Source: Paramacrobiotus metropolitanus
Taxonomy: Eukaryota > Tardigrada > Eutardigrada > Parachela > Macrobiotidae
Direction: 5' to 3'
Length of the DNA stretch: 64,000 nucleotides
Assembly (NCBI RefSeq): GCF_019649055.1
Contig: NW_026570269.1
Location: forward strand, 868,001 to 932,000
The notes under the pieces are model-generated. The model saw nothing but the letters and a program-made list of their open reading frames with translations. It was not told where the DNA came from and did no database searches. The stretch's first letter is position 1. The number at the start of each line of letters is the position of its first letter. A program made the position numbers and the translations under genes. This document shows positions 22,512-34,100 of the stretch, one piece after another.

Positions 22512-25500
22512 TTAAGCCATCGTCTTGCGTCCAGTCGCTCGCAGACTAACTTTGTTCACTTTCAAGGCTTGCTCTTTGGCTCGACGAACTGGCCGCGCGC
22601 TAACTACTTCAGTCGGAACACTCTCGCTTTTCATGTTCGTAGACCGCAGCGGAATACTGGAAGCAACGGAATGAAAGCGTTGTACTACGGCAGGCGAACC
22701 GCTTCCGAGTGTCAGACGCTTTCTGGGATTCAAGGCTACCGGCACTTCAGCAGGTGCAGACCGCTTCCGCTTGTTTTCCCGTTCAGCCGGTGTGACAGTG
22801 ACATCCTCCCGCGAATCCACTGTGCCACGAGACGACGGTGAGACGGTGGATAATGATAATGTGTTGTCCGGAATTAATTTCTTATTGGCCGAAACTTCAC
22901 CAACCTTTTTAAAACTTGCAGCCCACACTAAATTCGGCCCCAGACCAGGTCGTTGCGAATAGGCTTCTACAAACCATTTAGCGTTTAACACGTGACCGAG
23001 TCAAAACCAATGCTGTTTATAAATACCAAAAGCCGCAAGTTTTTCTTCTGGTGAAACCGCGAGTTTTTGCACTGCGTATTGCAAGCACTCCACAACTTTT
23101 TCGTCCTCCAGGCTCTGCAAAACTTCAGTTCAGTCCAAACTATAATTCTATAGCTGCAATAAACTACGTAATAAACAAAAAACTGACAAAAATGAAACCT
23201 CATCAGACTACAAAAAAAGTTCCGTAATTTTTGAAGTCTTTGCAATTAGCATGCACGTACCTGCGCCAGGGTCCATTTTGCAAACTTTAACAGGATGATG
23301 CCAGGGGAACAGGAAAACGTCCACGTATCATCCACCAAGCCGCCATCGGTGCTGACACTGGCGGTTTCCGCGTTTTTCGAAGCAGAATCGCCGACACTGA
23401 ATGTTCGCACGGCTCCTTCGTCCTTCACGGTGTAAGGAAATGCTTCAGCCAAAGCAACGGGCAGTGCCCCTTTCGTAGGGAAATTTTCACTAAATACTTC
23501 CAGAATGTATTTCCAGGATACGCTGTTCAGATCGCTCAGCACATGTTTCTCCTGGGCCTAAAATCACAAAATTTCACTAAATTCCAAAACACATTCATGG
23601 TAAGCAAATGTGCGATAAGACTTTTTCGTCAAATCATTCCACCCCAAACGACAGCATAAAGTACAAGTTCAATTTGACTGCATCCTCTTACAGCTAAAAC
23701 ACTGGCCAATTCCACAGCGACGCCGTAGGCGGCTGTTTTGCAAGCGAGTCCAAACTGTCCTTTCGCGTCGTCCGTAGCTAAAGTGTCCAATAAGTCCAAA
23801 ACTTGGATCAGTGCAGGATATTCCAAAGGAGAACAGGCTCTGGCTCGATAATTGCCCAAAGATACCGCAAATGCAACAAGAACTTCATCATCAATCTAAA
23901 ATGAAAGTTGGCAGCATTTACAAAAATATAACTTATCAACGGTAATCACGAAGCCATAAACCAGGGGTGGAATGCCAAAGGGCATTTCGGCACATGAATA
24001 ATCAAACCAAACTAAATCAAGGAACAATAATAATAAAGTCACTTCTATGCGCCCCAAAAATTTCCGGTCTAAATAAAATGGTCAATAATTTAAAGTGTTA
24101 TAGTACGGTAAAACATAGTAGCAACGAATCCGTAATGTTGGTGTAAACGTGATAGAAGTACAGACGAAGCAAGTACTCTGCATTGCAAAATGACAAATCT
24201 TGTACTAGTACAATGCAGTGCAAAACATTATAATTAGTATGGCCCACTAGCCAGGCGTAATACGTTTTTAATTCAATAGAAATTACTGCAGTATTTCTTA
24301 GTTAATCTGATACAAGGCAAGAAAATCGTAATGTTCCACGATTATTGAGTGAATTTGCGAGGTTTACTGCCGCATTAAGGAAAACAAAAAGAGAAAACGC
24401 TTACTTTTTTTAACAAAACATACAAATGCTTTAATTTTCCGCGATGACCATGAAATTTCACTCAATCTCTATGTTAAAATTTTGTAATATGCATGCGCAA
24501 ATTACAAAATGAATCAAATTTTATACTGAAAGGGTGATCAACCACTCCGCCAGTTAATTACCTACACCATAAATGGCTTAGTCTTAAAAATTCCTGTATT
24601 TTGCAGACCAGTTTGGGTTTCGCGAAAACCAATAAAGCTGACAGCAGGGAAAACTGTTCTTTCACGATCAGATACAACAGCAGAGGAAACGAAATCGGTG
24701 CGGAGATTGCTACAATTAATTTCCCCAAAACCAGAAAACACTTGACTGAATAAACCTCTATAGTTGCGGCAGTGTACCAGCGAGATCATTCACGCTGAAT
24801 AAATACGGAAACCGCCTCGGAGTCGAAAGCGCGTCCCAAATAACCACGAAAAACCTGATCTCAGGACTCAGAAAATCATCAATAATAGTAACAACAAAAG
24901 AAACTTATAACATTCGCGTAAAACGAAATGTAATCGTACCGGTTAAAGTTCAGTCAGAAGATGTCAACGGTGTACCACTAATACAGTAGCATGAATCCGA
25001 AATGTGCCAGTAAGTTTGGTAAATCTCAGTTAACGACATACTAACCACGATTAATAAACTGAATCTGAAAAAATGCATCAAATTTCGCGGAAAACTTAAA
25101 CACAGTAACAAAAAATTCCAAAAATAGATTCCAGCGGCAAAATTAATTTTTTTTACTAACAGAGGTAACAAAAAGGTAAACAATGAAATAACAAATTCTA
25201 ACTGCAATTTTTGGGGCATATAGCAAATTAACTATGCGCCTTAAAATTTTGGGGCGCATATGCCGCATAGCACTGTCGTAATAATAATGCCTACAAATGA
25301 TACTGAGCAGTGTACTGATTATGCATAGAACCAGAGAAAGTTCTACCTTTAGTGACAACACTCGCCGCCTAAATAAATTCAAAAATCGGCCTACCCACCT
25401 CTAAAAACTTAGCAGCATTAATCAACAGCGGTATATCGGCATATTTGGCACGTAGAAATCCAAAATACATGGCATCGATCCACGATCTAGCCTGCTCATA

Positions 25501-25916
25501 CGGAACGTGATCGTCCAAGTCCACGGTTCGTGATAGCGTCGAACGACAAAAGGGTTTCAAGTACTTCGAGCAGGACGCAACAACCAACCTAGAACACAAG
25601 CAGTCGTTGGATGAAAAACATGCGAAGATGAGGTTGTTGATTGTCTGAGATCCCAATGCGCGGTATTCTGCATCAATATAAATTATATAATGAGTGCATT
25701 CTGGTGCAGCTTGAGGTTGCGTCTGCTTACGGCTTACTTGTGACACAAGATCTCCGTGGTCATCGGCGCATCGTCAGCTGCACTGCCATATTCCCCTTGA
25801 GTCTTTCTGGTGTTTGCAACAATGATTAAGTCATGGAGGGTTCCTTCGCGGTAACATTCTTTCTGAAACTCTGAAACTCCCGACCACTGCTTGACGTCCA
25901 CAATCAAGGTATCCAT
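22512..25916 (-). CDS. BTB/POZ-domain protein with uncharacterised C-terminal half
   Basis: Six exons: 25916-25738, 25588-25399, 23895-23692, 23557-23261, 23114-23027, 22966-22512; phases agree throughout, giving about 470 aa. The BTB domain spans roughly residues 20-123: GTLHDLIIVAN, CHK|LVVASCSKYLKPF (the usual HK..L..CS.Y block, rebuilt across intron 1), VDLDDHVPYEQARSWIDAMYFG and LLINAAKFLE. BTB domains dimerise and often serve as Cullin-3 adaptors. After it come a Leu/Ala-rich helical segment (LIQVLDLLDTLATDDAKGQF), a 99-residue exon ending FAKWTLAQ, and a basic Ser/Pro-rich tail (ENKRKRSAP) that may be a nuclear signal. I recognise no Kelch, MATH or zinc finger, and the protein cannot be named. 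Intron 2 (about 1.5 kb) looks empty. Confidence 0.75.
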
Positions 25917-26065
25917 GTGAAGATGGGAAAATGTGACAAAACCTGTCCAGCAGTGAACTGCCTCTTAATAAAATACCAGAAAGAAGAATTCTATTGTTGC
26001 AAAAGGCAAGGCTAAAAGCAGCACAAAACGTATATTTAACAATATATTTGTATGTTCAATTTATT

Positions 26066-26863
26066 TCACCCAGGACTGTAAGGACGAAACAGAAAGCCGA
26101 GGCAGTTCAGTGAGTTCACAAACGACACAAACGCTGCACAAAGCACGGTCCAAACAGTCGTATCTGTGATTCTGTCACAATTTCTGTGGTCCGTGTTTTT
26201 TGTGAAAAGATTTCCTTACCGGCTCCTGATGCATTCTGGAAAATACAGGTGCTGATGTGAATGCGCTCTATAATTTGCACAACCGCCTCAACGTTCATTA
26301 CCGCATGGTGCCGAATAATCCTTGTAAATACAGTAATAATCCACACACCCAAAGGGTGGCAGTTTACTGAAGTTACACGGAAACCAAAAACTCATTTAAA
26401 AAACTGGGAAAGTAAATTTAAAGCACATCATCCCAACAAGGACGAAAAAGAATACCGAATTCTGAATAGAGAAATATTACGCGTAAAACCATAGCGGGCA
26501 TACAGCCTGTAAACAAACTGTTCAGTTTGCTCGAGATCGACAGCGGAGGTCAGAGCTGGTGTCTTTGTGGGCTCTTCAGCTTCGCCCCGTTCCAGAGCAC
26601 TGCACGACGACGCCGGCGTCAAAGGTGCCTATGATGAGATGACCGACTATGGCATGTTAACATAACTTATCGGTAACGGAACTGAAATTAGAGACGGTAC
26701 TTACAGTTACAGGCAGTGGCATCGCCGGTGGTGGCGTCTTAAACTCCGTACTGTCCAGTTTCCTTTTATGATCGGATTACAGATCGCGGCGATGTTTTAA
26801 AATGTCAGTAACATCCGCAATATTGGATGGATCACCACCGGCTTCAGGATTGGCAACATCCAT
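26066..26863 (-). pseudogene. Small gene of unknown function, in-frame stop near the N-terminus
   Basis: Four possible exons (26863-26705, 26628-26490, 26366-26220, 26133-26066) join in consistent phases into 171 codons. The reading is coding-like on both sides of a TAA at 26779-26777 (..ILKHRRDL stop SDHKRKLDSTEF..). Later parts read DLEQTEQFVYRLYARY and NVEAVVQIIERIHISTCIFQNASGA, then a short hydrophobic end. I do not recognise the family. The stop could mean a pseudogene, a base error, or that this is not one gene. The donor after exon 2 (gttttac) is weak. Confidence 0.3.
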
Positions 26864-26869
26864 GCCATG

Positions 26870-27691
26870 CCATGGATTCCATGGATACCAACAACTGGCA
26901 ACAAGACGCGTTCATCTGCCAAACTTCCATGCACAGCACTGCCCACTCGGATCGAATAGTAGTATGAAGAGCTAATACATCAAGAACACAATCATGCCAC
27001 AGTGAAAGAAGTCCATTAATTTTAAAACAGATTCATTTCTGCGACTTGTATAAATTTTTATCGCAATTTTCCGGAACAAGCAAGCCTGTGAATTCCACCG
27101 GATCACAGAATACTGCTTTCCCTTGATCAATGCCTCCATGGCCGGAACGAAACCGTTCACGTAAAATCCCAAACAATCCTTAGTATTATTATATTTTTTA
27201 CATACTCCATCGTAATGACTGCACAAGTACGGTAATAAAGAGAATTTGCGCTTATTCCCGTCATTTTCTTTAGGCAAAGCTACGAAACATACTGCCACTT
27301 TGAATAACTTTCCCAATTTCTTTTTATCGGACTTCTGACCTTCGGAGTTTAAATTGAGAAGTTCCAGTCTTTTAAGACTACTGGGTTTCTGGCACTTGCT
27401 GGTTACAGTAATTAAATTGTAAGTAAGTATCATTCCTGAAGTATTTACATCTATTAAGTATTCAGTTCTATAATAAGTGATTCTTTCGTTATTTGTTGCT
27501 GTACTACCATAAAGAACGATGGTTCCCCTGCTGTTTAACCTTTTTCTTTAGCGTAAAAATTTAATCCGTACTTCAAGCTTCGTTTAAAATGTCATTTTGA
27601 ACCAAATGGAACTACAACTGTAAGTGTCGCTCAGTATCAAGTATGCAATTTTTGAGCAAAGCAGGAACCTTAAGAAAAAAACACAAAAAGG
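26870..27691. other. Spacer downstream of NSDHL
   Basis: A minus-strand open frame of 153 codons (27433-26972) is the only long frame. It is Lys/Asn-rich, with no domain or splice context, and is probably chance. Nothing else seen. Confidence 0.35.
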
Positions 27692-29604
27692 TCATAAAAG
27701 CTTTTTCAAATAAGAAAAATGGTCTAGAGTCAACTTTATTCCTTGGTCCAAGGTATACACTGGCTGGTATCCCAGTAGTGTCTTCGCTTTTTCGCATGAA
27801 TAAGTATGGTGGGTGCTAATAAGTGCCACTCGCATAGGCGTAAAGGTGGGCTGCCAGCTGACGAAAGGACTGATCAGCCGGCTGAAGAACGACAGAATCG
27901 TAGCAATAAAATACACGATCCACCGGGGAATGCACAGCTTTGGCGATTCATACCCAAGGCCATTTAAAATGCGCGACATGAACTCCCAAAACAGGATCGG
28001 CTCGTCATTTGTTATATGGAATGCGTGGCCACCTAACAAGTTAAAAAAACAAAATATAACAAATATAAAAATTAAACAACATCGACACAAAAAGAAAACT
28101 ATCAGAGAATATTACAAGGAGAAAGGAACGAAATGCGAAGCTATGAATAATGAATACCCCACACGGCACACAATTTTAAATTTTTATCAAGTAAATATAG
28201 TGCTGAACAATAGGTTATTGTACCGATGTAACGTACTCAGGGTAATGATTATGAAAATATGTATGGATATTATGAACGAATGACTACGGAAAAGGTTTAC
28301 TGTTTACTAAACCAGATTTCCAAAAGTGATACATTTAGAATTTTACGGAGATCTGAGATAAAGGAAGTTAATTCATCAAACGATAAATATTCAAGAAGCG
28401 AAGAGAGTAATTCTCAAGTCTCATAATTACCCAAGGAAGGATTTTCCCGCAACTTTTCCGCGGCCAGAACTAATCCATGCACCACATTCTTCACATAAGT
28501 AAAATCCACAACATTATGCCCATCCCCAACTATATATTTCATTTTCCCGGCTTTTGCCGCATTAATCAGCACCGGAACAAGATTGGGATCCCGTGGACCG
28601 AAAATTCCATGCGGTCGGACGGCGATCGTCAAAAGACGACCGTAGTTGTACATGTTCGCTCGCAAAATCAACTGTTCCTGGTGAATTTTGGTTGCTGTAT
28701 AGGCGTCAATGGGATGGACGGCGTAGGGAGTATCTTCATCATCCCCGAGGATATCTTTTCCTTCGTACACGACGCTAGCACTGCTCGTAAGGACGAGTCG
28801 ACTAACCTGTGGTTTACAGGCGAAAATTTCAGATCGCATTTCAAGTCGCAAAAACAGAATTATCTGTTTGTTGAGCAAAGTTAGCAAACAATTTCGATTC
28901 ACTCATAAGAAATCAATTTTCAGCCTTCAACTTTACGGAATAAAAATTGTATCAAAAACAGAAGGAAAATAAAAGTTGAATTTCTGCAATTTTCACTACT
29001 CGTTTTTAATTAACAACTAACAATTTTTTCCATATATCTGTATTTTAATCAAGGACAAGGTGAATCTACCAAATGTAAATTCGTCAAACATTAATAAAAA
29101 ACTTAAACACTCATGTTCGAGCGCGCATAAAAGTGCGCGGATTCTAATACCACTAAATTAAAATCCACAGCACATAGCTATCAAATTTTATCTACATAGC
29201 CGTCGTACCTGTGCTGCTTCGCAAGCCGCGATCACCGAAATCGTTCCTTCAACATTAACCTTCCTGAACAACTCCTCGTTATTACTGGCCGGAGAAGGAG
29301 ACGCGCAGTGAAAAACGACGGAGCAGCCGTGCATGGCATGCACGAGAAGGGCCTTATCACAGAGATCTCCCACGTGGAACTCCACTTTATCGTCCTCAAA
29401 GGACTGCACAATGTCAAATACGCGCACATGCCAGCCGCGCTCCTTCAGCTCCTCTACGAGATGCCTCCCGAGAAATCCGCAGCCTCCGATTACCAAGCAA
29501 GACTCATCCGAGTGACTGCTGGATGTTCGACGATTTGACGAAGTCGGCTGTCGGTCTGCTGGCAGTGCTGCTTCATCGCCGCGATCTTTCCGTGGTCGAG
29601 TCAT
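27692..29604 (-). CDS. NSDHL: Sterol-4-alpha-carboxylate 3-dehydrogenase, decarboxylating
   Basis: Three exons: 29604-29209, 28806-28431, 28032-27692; about 370 aa (human NSDHL is 373). The enzyme oxidises and decarboxylates 4-alpha-carboxysterols during C4 demethylation, in the ER/lipid-droplet membrane. Visible marks: an NAD-binding GGCGFLG (about residues 40-46), FHCASP, LTSSAS, catalytic YTATK (Y168, K172), [42 protein letters not shown] and [11 protein letters not shown] hydrophobic segment near the C-terminal third ([20 protein letters not shown]) matches the family's membrane helix. The start was set at 29604 because the frame upstream has only GTG. It is transcribed divergently from the acyl-CoA synthetase gene 1.5 kb away. 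Confidence 0.95.
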
Positions 29605-31132
29605 TTCAGCCGTCACCGGTATCTAAAACTGCAGAATGCAGAGCTAAGCAGACACTGAAAGGAAAACACACTTTAACACAGTAACGAAATAAGGAATTAG
29701 CGTGACTGCCGTGACAGAATCTCGCATCGACAATGCGAGTCGGTCGTTCATCGCAACGAAGCATCGCATTTTAAGCAGCGACAAGAATTGTCGAAAAAAG
29801 GGAAGACCTGGAATACTTTGCAGGATAAGCACGAATGCACTGAATCGGATCCGTCAAAAATACTTGACAAGTGAGTGCAACAAGCTGTTGACTTACTAAG
29901 CACTTACTTAATTTCTCTGGCAAATTATGCTATCCCGGTATCCCGTATAATCACAAGATTTACTTCATAAAACGTTGACGCTTTTCTTACTTCAAGGAAC
30001 GTAGAACCATACCTAATGCAGGTAGCAGGTAATCAGATTACTAGTAGAAAAATGCGAGAATTCGCGCCTAATACTACTTACTCAAAATTTCAGTACTCGT
30101 ACCTATTCGTTTAAGTTGTGAATTGCATGCGCCGCTCGACTACAGCGCGGCAGCCAAGAAGTCGATGAGACAGATCAGCTGTTTCGATTCACTTCCTGTG
30201 AAGTGTAACCCTTAATAATATGCCGCTATGGCTCAAACTTCAAAGATCGAATAATAGTACGAGTACATGTACCAACTGCAACTAATACGACACCGGATGC
30301 ATTCAACAGAATAAAATAAGGTGAAAATTTTGACAGGTCGCTTTACGATATGCCATAAGTACTTACAGCAGCATGCCGGAAGGGCCATAATCGCAAGCAT
30401 TCTTTCGATTACACTTACTTTACGAAGTACTTATTTTCCTTGCGGAAATCTTTGCAAAAATATATCCTGCTGGGCAAACCCTTTGAGCTCAATTAACTAA
30501 CCATAAGCTGTAATAATACCAGATTTTGTGTATTTGAAAAGTTGGAAACCGCCAATAAGCACGCTTTGTTAACTATTGTAATAATATCGCGGTGCTGGGA
30601 CAGTGAGTGAGACACACCTACCCGCAGCGCATACACAATACACTTAACATATTGTACAAAATAAATATGAAACAGCTGCTCTGCTTGTATCATACCGTAG
30701 CTTGCATCCATAGAATGCGCTACGATAACAATTTTGTGAACGTGTCATTCTTCTCTAGCTGCAGGTATGTACGACACTTTTTTGTTTGCGCTACGATAAG
30801 ATTACGATAAAATTGTTTTATCTTTTAGGTTAAAGACAGAAATGTAATTTCCTGGCTTTTGCTCATACTTTTTTGATGATGTACACTCATTTCTTTAATA
30901 TTTCATAGTTTCATTTTCCGTTGTTATATTATTACTGTGTCCAGCATTCATCGTACAAATCCTACCCACAGGATCCACCACGGTATGCAGGCACGCATTA
31001 GCTTTACTCGTTGGTTTAGGATTTGGGCAGTTTTTCGCGGATCACAATTCTTACTCCAGTTGCGCTTCTAATTATTTCAGGCCCAATCCAACCGAAATTT
31101 GGTCATTTCCAAGTTAAAGTGGACACAAAGAA
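29605..31132. other. Divergent promoter region between NSDHL and the acyl-CoA synthetase
   Basis: 1.5 kb with no gene. Two copies of the recurrent word lie here in opposite orientations: GTACTCGTAC at 30093-30102 and GTACGAGTAC at 30257-30266. No clear TATA box for either gene. Confidence 0.5.
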
Positions 31133-34100
31133 ATGCGGCAGTCAAGCGTGCTGAGAGTATTTAGAACCGCGGATTTGATCTGGAACCAACACAGAGCCCA
31201 GCTGATACCTCAAGCTCGGTAAGAAATACATTTAATGTGAAGCAAGCCTAAAGTAACTGTGCTAATCATCGTAACGAGTTCGCAACGCAACAGGTGCATA
31301 ACAGTTACTAATAACTATGTATTGCATGCTTATGTATTGCATTGGATTTCTAGATTCCACAGGGCAGTTGGAGATTTTAAGTGTAGTGCAAATCTTTTTC
31401 ATAATTGTAGCTCTCTCCATATTTGCATTCCACAAGAATACAAAAAGCGTCCTGACATCAAGCTGAAAGAGAGCTATATTCATCAGCCCTCTGAAATTCC
31501 TTACCTGGCGACTACATTGGGTCGATTAATTGATTATCAAGCGGAAAAAATCGGAGATCAGATTGGTTATGTCGTGAGTTACCAGAACGTGGAAAGGACC
31601 TACGCCCAGTTGCAACAGGATGCAGAACAGCTGGCCAGTGGACTGCTTGCGCTGGGGCTCAGCCCAGGCGATCGACTGGGTAAGTAAAACAGGTGTTTAT
31701 ATCAAGTCATGTAAAGCATGTTTCTAATTTTTAATGCAATTTCATGCTGTTTGCTCATTGTTTTGGTTATCACTATAGAGTACTTAATTGCGCTGAAATG
31801 GTGTTAATGATGTTGTTATAATTATTTACATACGTACTTGCGTTGTATAGAATTTTAATCTTATTTCTTTCGATATTATAAAACTTTACATGATGCCCCG
31901 TTCAGAGTGGGCTAGCGTTTGCGATTTTAATTACCGTTGAAATATTAAAACACCTCTACGAAAAGTAATTTCATGTGCCAACGAATCGTTTGCCTTCTGA
32001 GTAAAGAGCGCATGGTTCGGTAAACAAGTCACAATTGCACACTGGAACGCGTATGGGGTTTCTGCATTATTCCGTGATGTTTGCTTTACCAAAAACAACT
32101 ACTTTACAATTAATTCTGCATGACTCGCAAAATTTTTTGAGTTGTATAGCTTTGACCGAAATACACTACCGGTAGTTTGTATACGTTGTATTACGCTATC
32201 GCAGTATCGCACATACAGATACGCTGCTTATCGGTCAAGTGTAGTTGACTTTATTGCAGCTGACTGCTGAAGTGCTGATTGATTATAATTATTTATGTTG
32301 TCAGGCATCTGGGGTCCCAATTCGTACGAATGGATCGTTACGATGTTTGCGGCATCCAAAGCCGGTTTGATATTAGTCAACATTAATCCAGCGTACAAAG
32401 TCTCCGAGTTGGAGTACTGCTTGAACAAGGTCCAAGTGAAAGCTATTGTCGCGGCAGAAGGTGTGGCCACACTAAAGTATTACGATCATTTGAAAAAAAT
32501 CTTCCCCGATATTGAAAAAAGTGATCCTCACAAGTTACGAAGCACGAGGTAAAAACCGGGAGCAGTGATCTCTTACAAGCGACGTGTTAACGGTTCAAGC
32601 AGGAATGCCTTCATGGCCATATTGTCAGGCAGAATGTAATGTACAAAAGGATAGATTGATCATTTGCAGATAATGACAAATATAGCTGTCTAGCGAAATT
32701 TTGTCGTGTATCTTTCACGAAAACGTTGAATATAGAAGAATGCTGATTCGAGGATAAATTTGTAAAGGCTTCTTTGCTTTCGTCCGTAAGTTCATAATAA
32801 CCAAATGCATACGCCGTATAGAATACGGATTGTATTTTATATTGGTAGAGCTCCTCATCTTAAACACGTCATCATGATGACCAACCGTCCAAGGGACTTC
32901 CCGGGAACGATTCCTTACTCCGAAGTTCAGAAGATGGCAACGCACGAATATACGCAAGTGGTGCATAAAATCAATCAGGAACTGCAGCCTGATGCTGCAT
33001 TCAACGTTCAATTCACTTCCGGGACGACAGGATCACCGAAAGGCGCTACATTATCTTCGTTCGGCTTGATGAATGCTGCATATTTTTCCGGTCATCGCCT
33101 CGGTGCTGGAACTGAGGTAAAGTTATTTTGTGGGTTCCGTATTAACGTACATAATTGTATTTTGATTGCTTATTTTGCGATAGATTTATGTTAATGTTTT
33201 CAGTCGCGCTCAATTGTCTGCCCCCTACCGTTGTATCACGTGTTTGGCTGTGTTGGGAATCTGGTATTGGCGACAATATTTGGAGTAAAAGTTGTGTTCC
33301 CTACTGAAAAATTTGAAGCAGGCGCAACACTGAAAGCCATTCAGGATCAGGAAGGAAACACGGTTTCAGGTAATGAAATGTCATTATTATTTTTCAGTTT
33401 ACAATTTGTTGTATAGTGGTATTTAGTATTTACCGTTACTAACTTACTACCCTATGTTCGGCCAGTGCGGCAGATATGAACGTTTTCTTGCTGCTGTAAA
33501 CCGCGGCTACAGACTGGACTGTATGCACACCGGTCAGCGCATTAGTTGCATAAGCGGGTCACCTTTAACGGCATTGACCCCGTACTTTATCAAATAGTTT
33601 CCCCCTTCCATTCGAATAGGGTCTGCAAAAACTACCCTCACGAGGGTCCCCTATTTGGAAGATCTAAATAGGGTCCCATACTTGAGGGGTTGAAAATATA
33701 CACTGGTAACTCCAGAACACTAGTTGATAAATATTTAATACGGTAATCATAGCTTTCAGTGGCTGCTCATTTGCAGTCTTCATTTTGGTGAGTTAGTACA
33801 GGGGCTCCACGAGACCCCTGACGACCTCGGGACATTTTTTTAGAGCAAATCTGACCTCGGGATAATTTTCAGCGCATTTTTCTGATATAGAAACCATTTC
33901 TCAAAATTTTTTTCGGAAGAAAAAATTTCTGACTGCCGGGGCCCCACACGCCCCTCAAATACCTTGGGCGGTTGCAATGGCGCCACAAAAATATCTTTTA
34001 TTTTGGCCTTCTGAACACTTTTTCTATTTAAATCGATATCGCTGATTCTGAATATGCTATCAGAAAAATGGTTTAATTCGAAGAAAATAATATTTTTTCG

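Noticed and set aside
26972-27433. 153-codon minus-strand frame near the NSDHL 3' end
   Set aside because: Lys/Asn-rich with no family resemblance or splice-site support; the window has other chance frames of this size.
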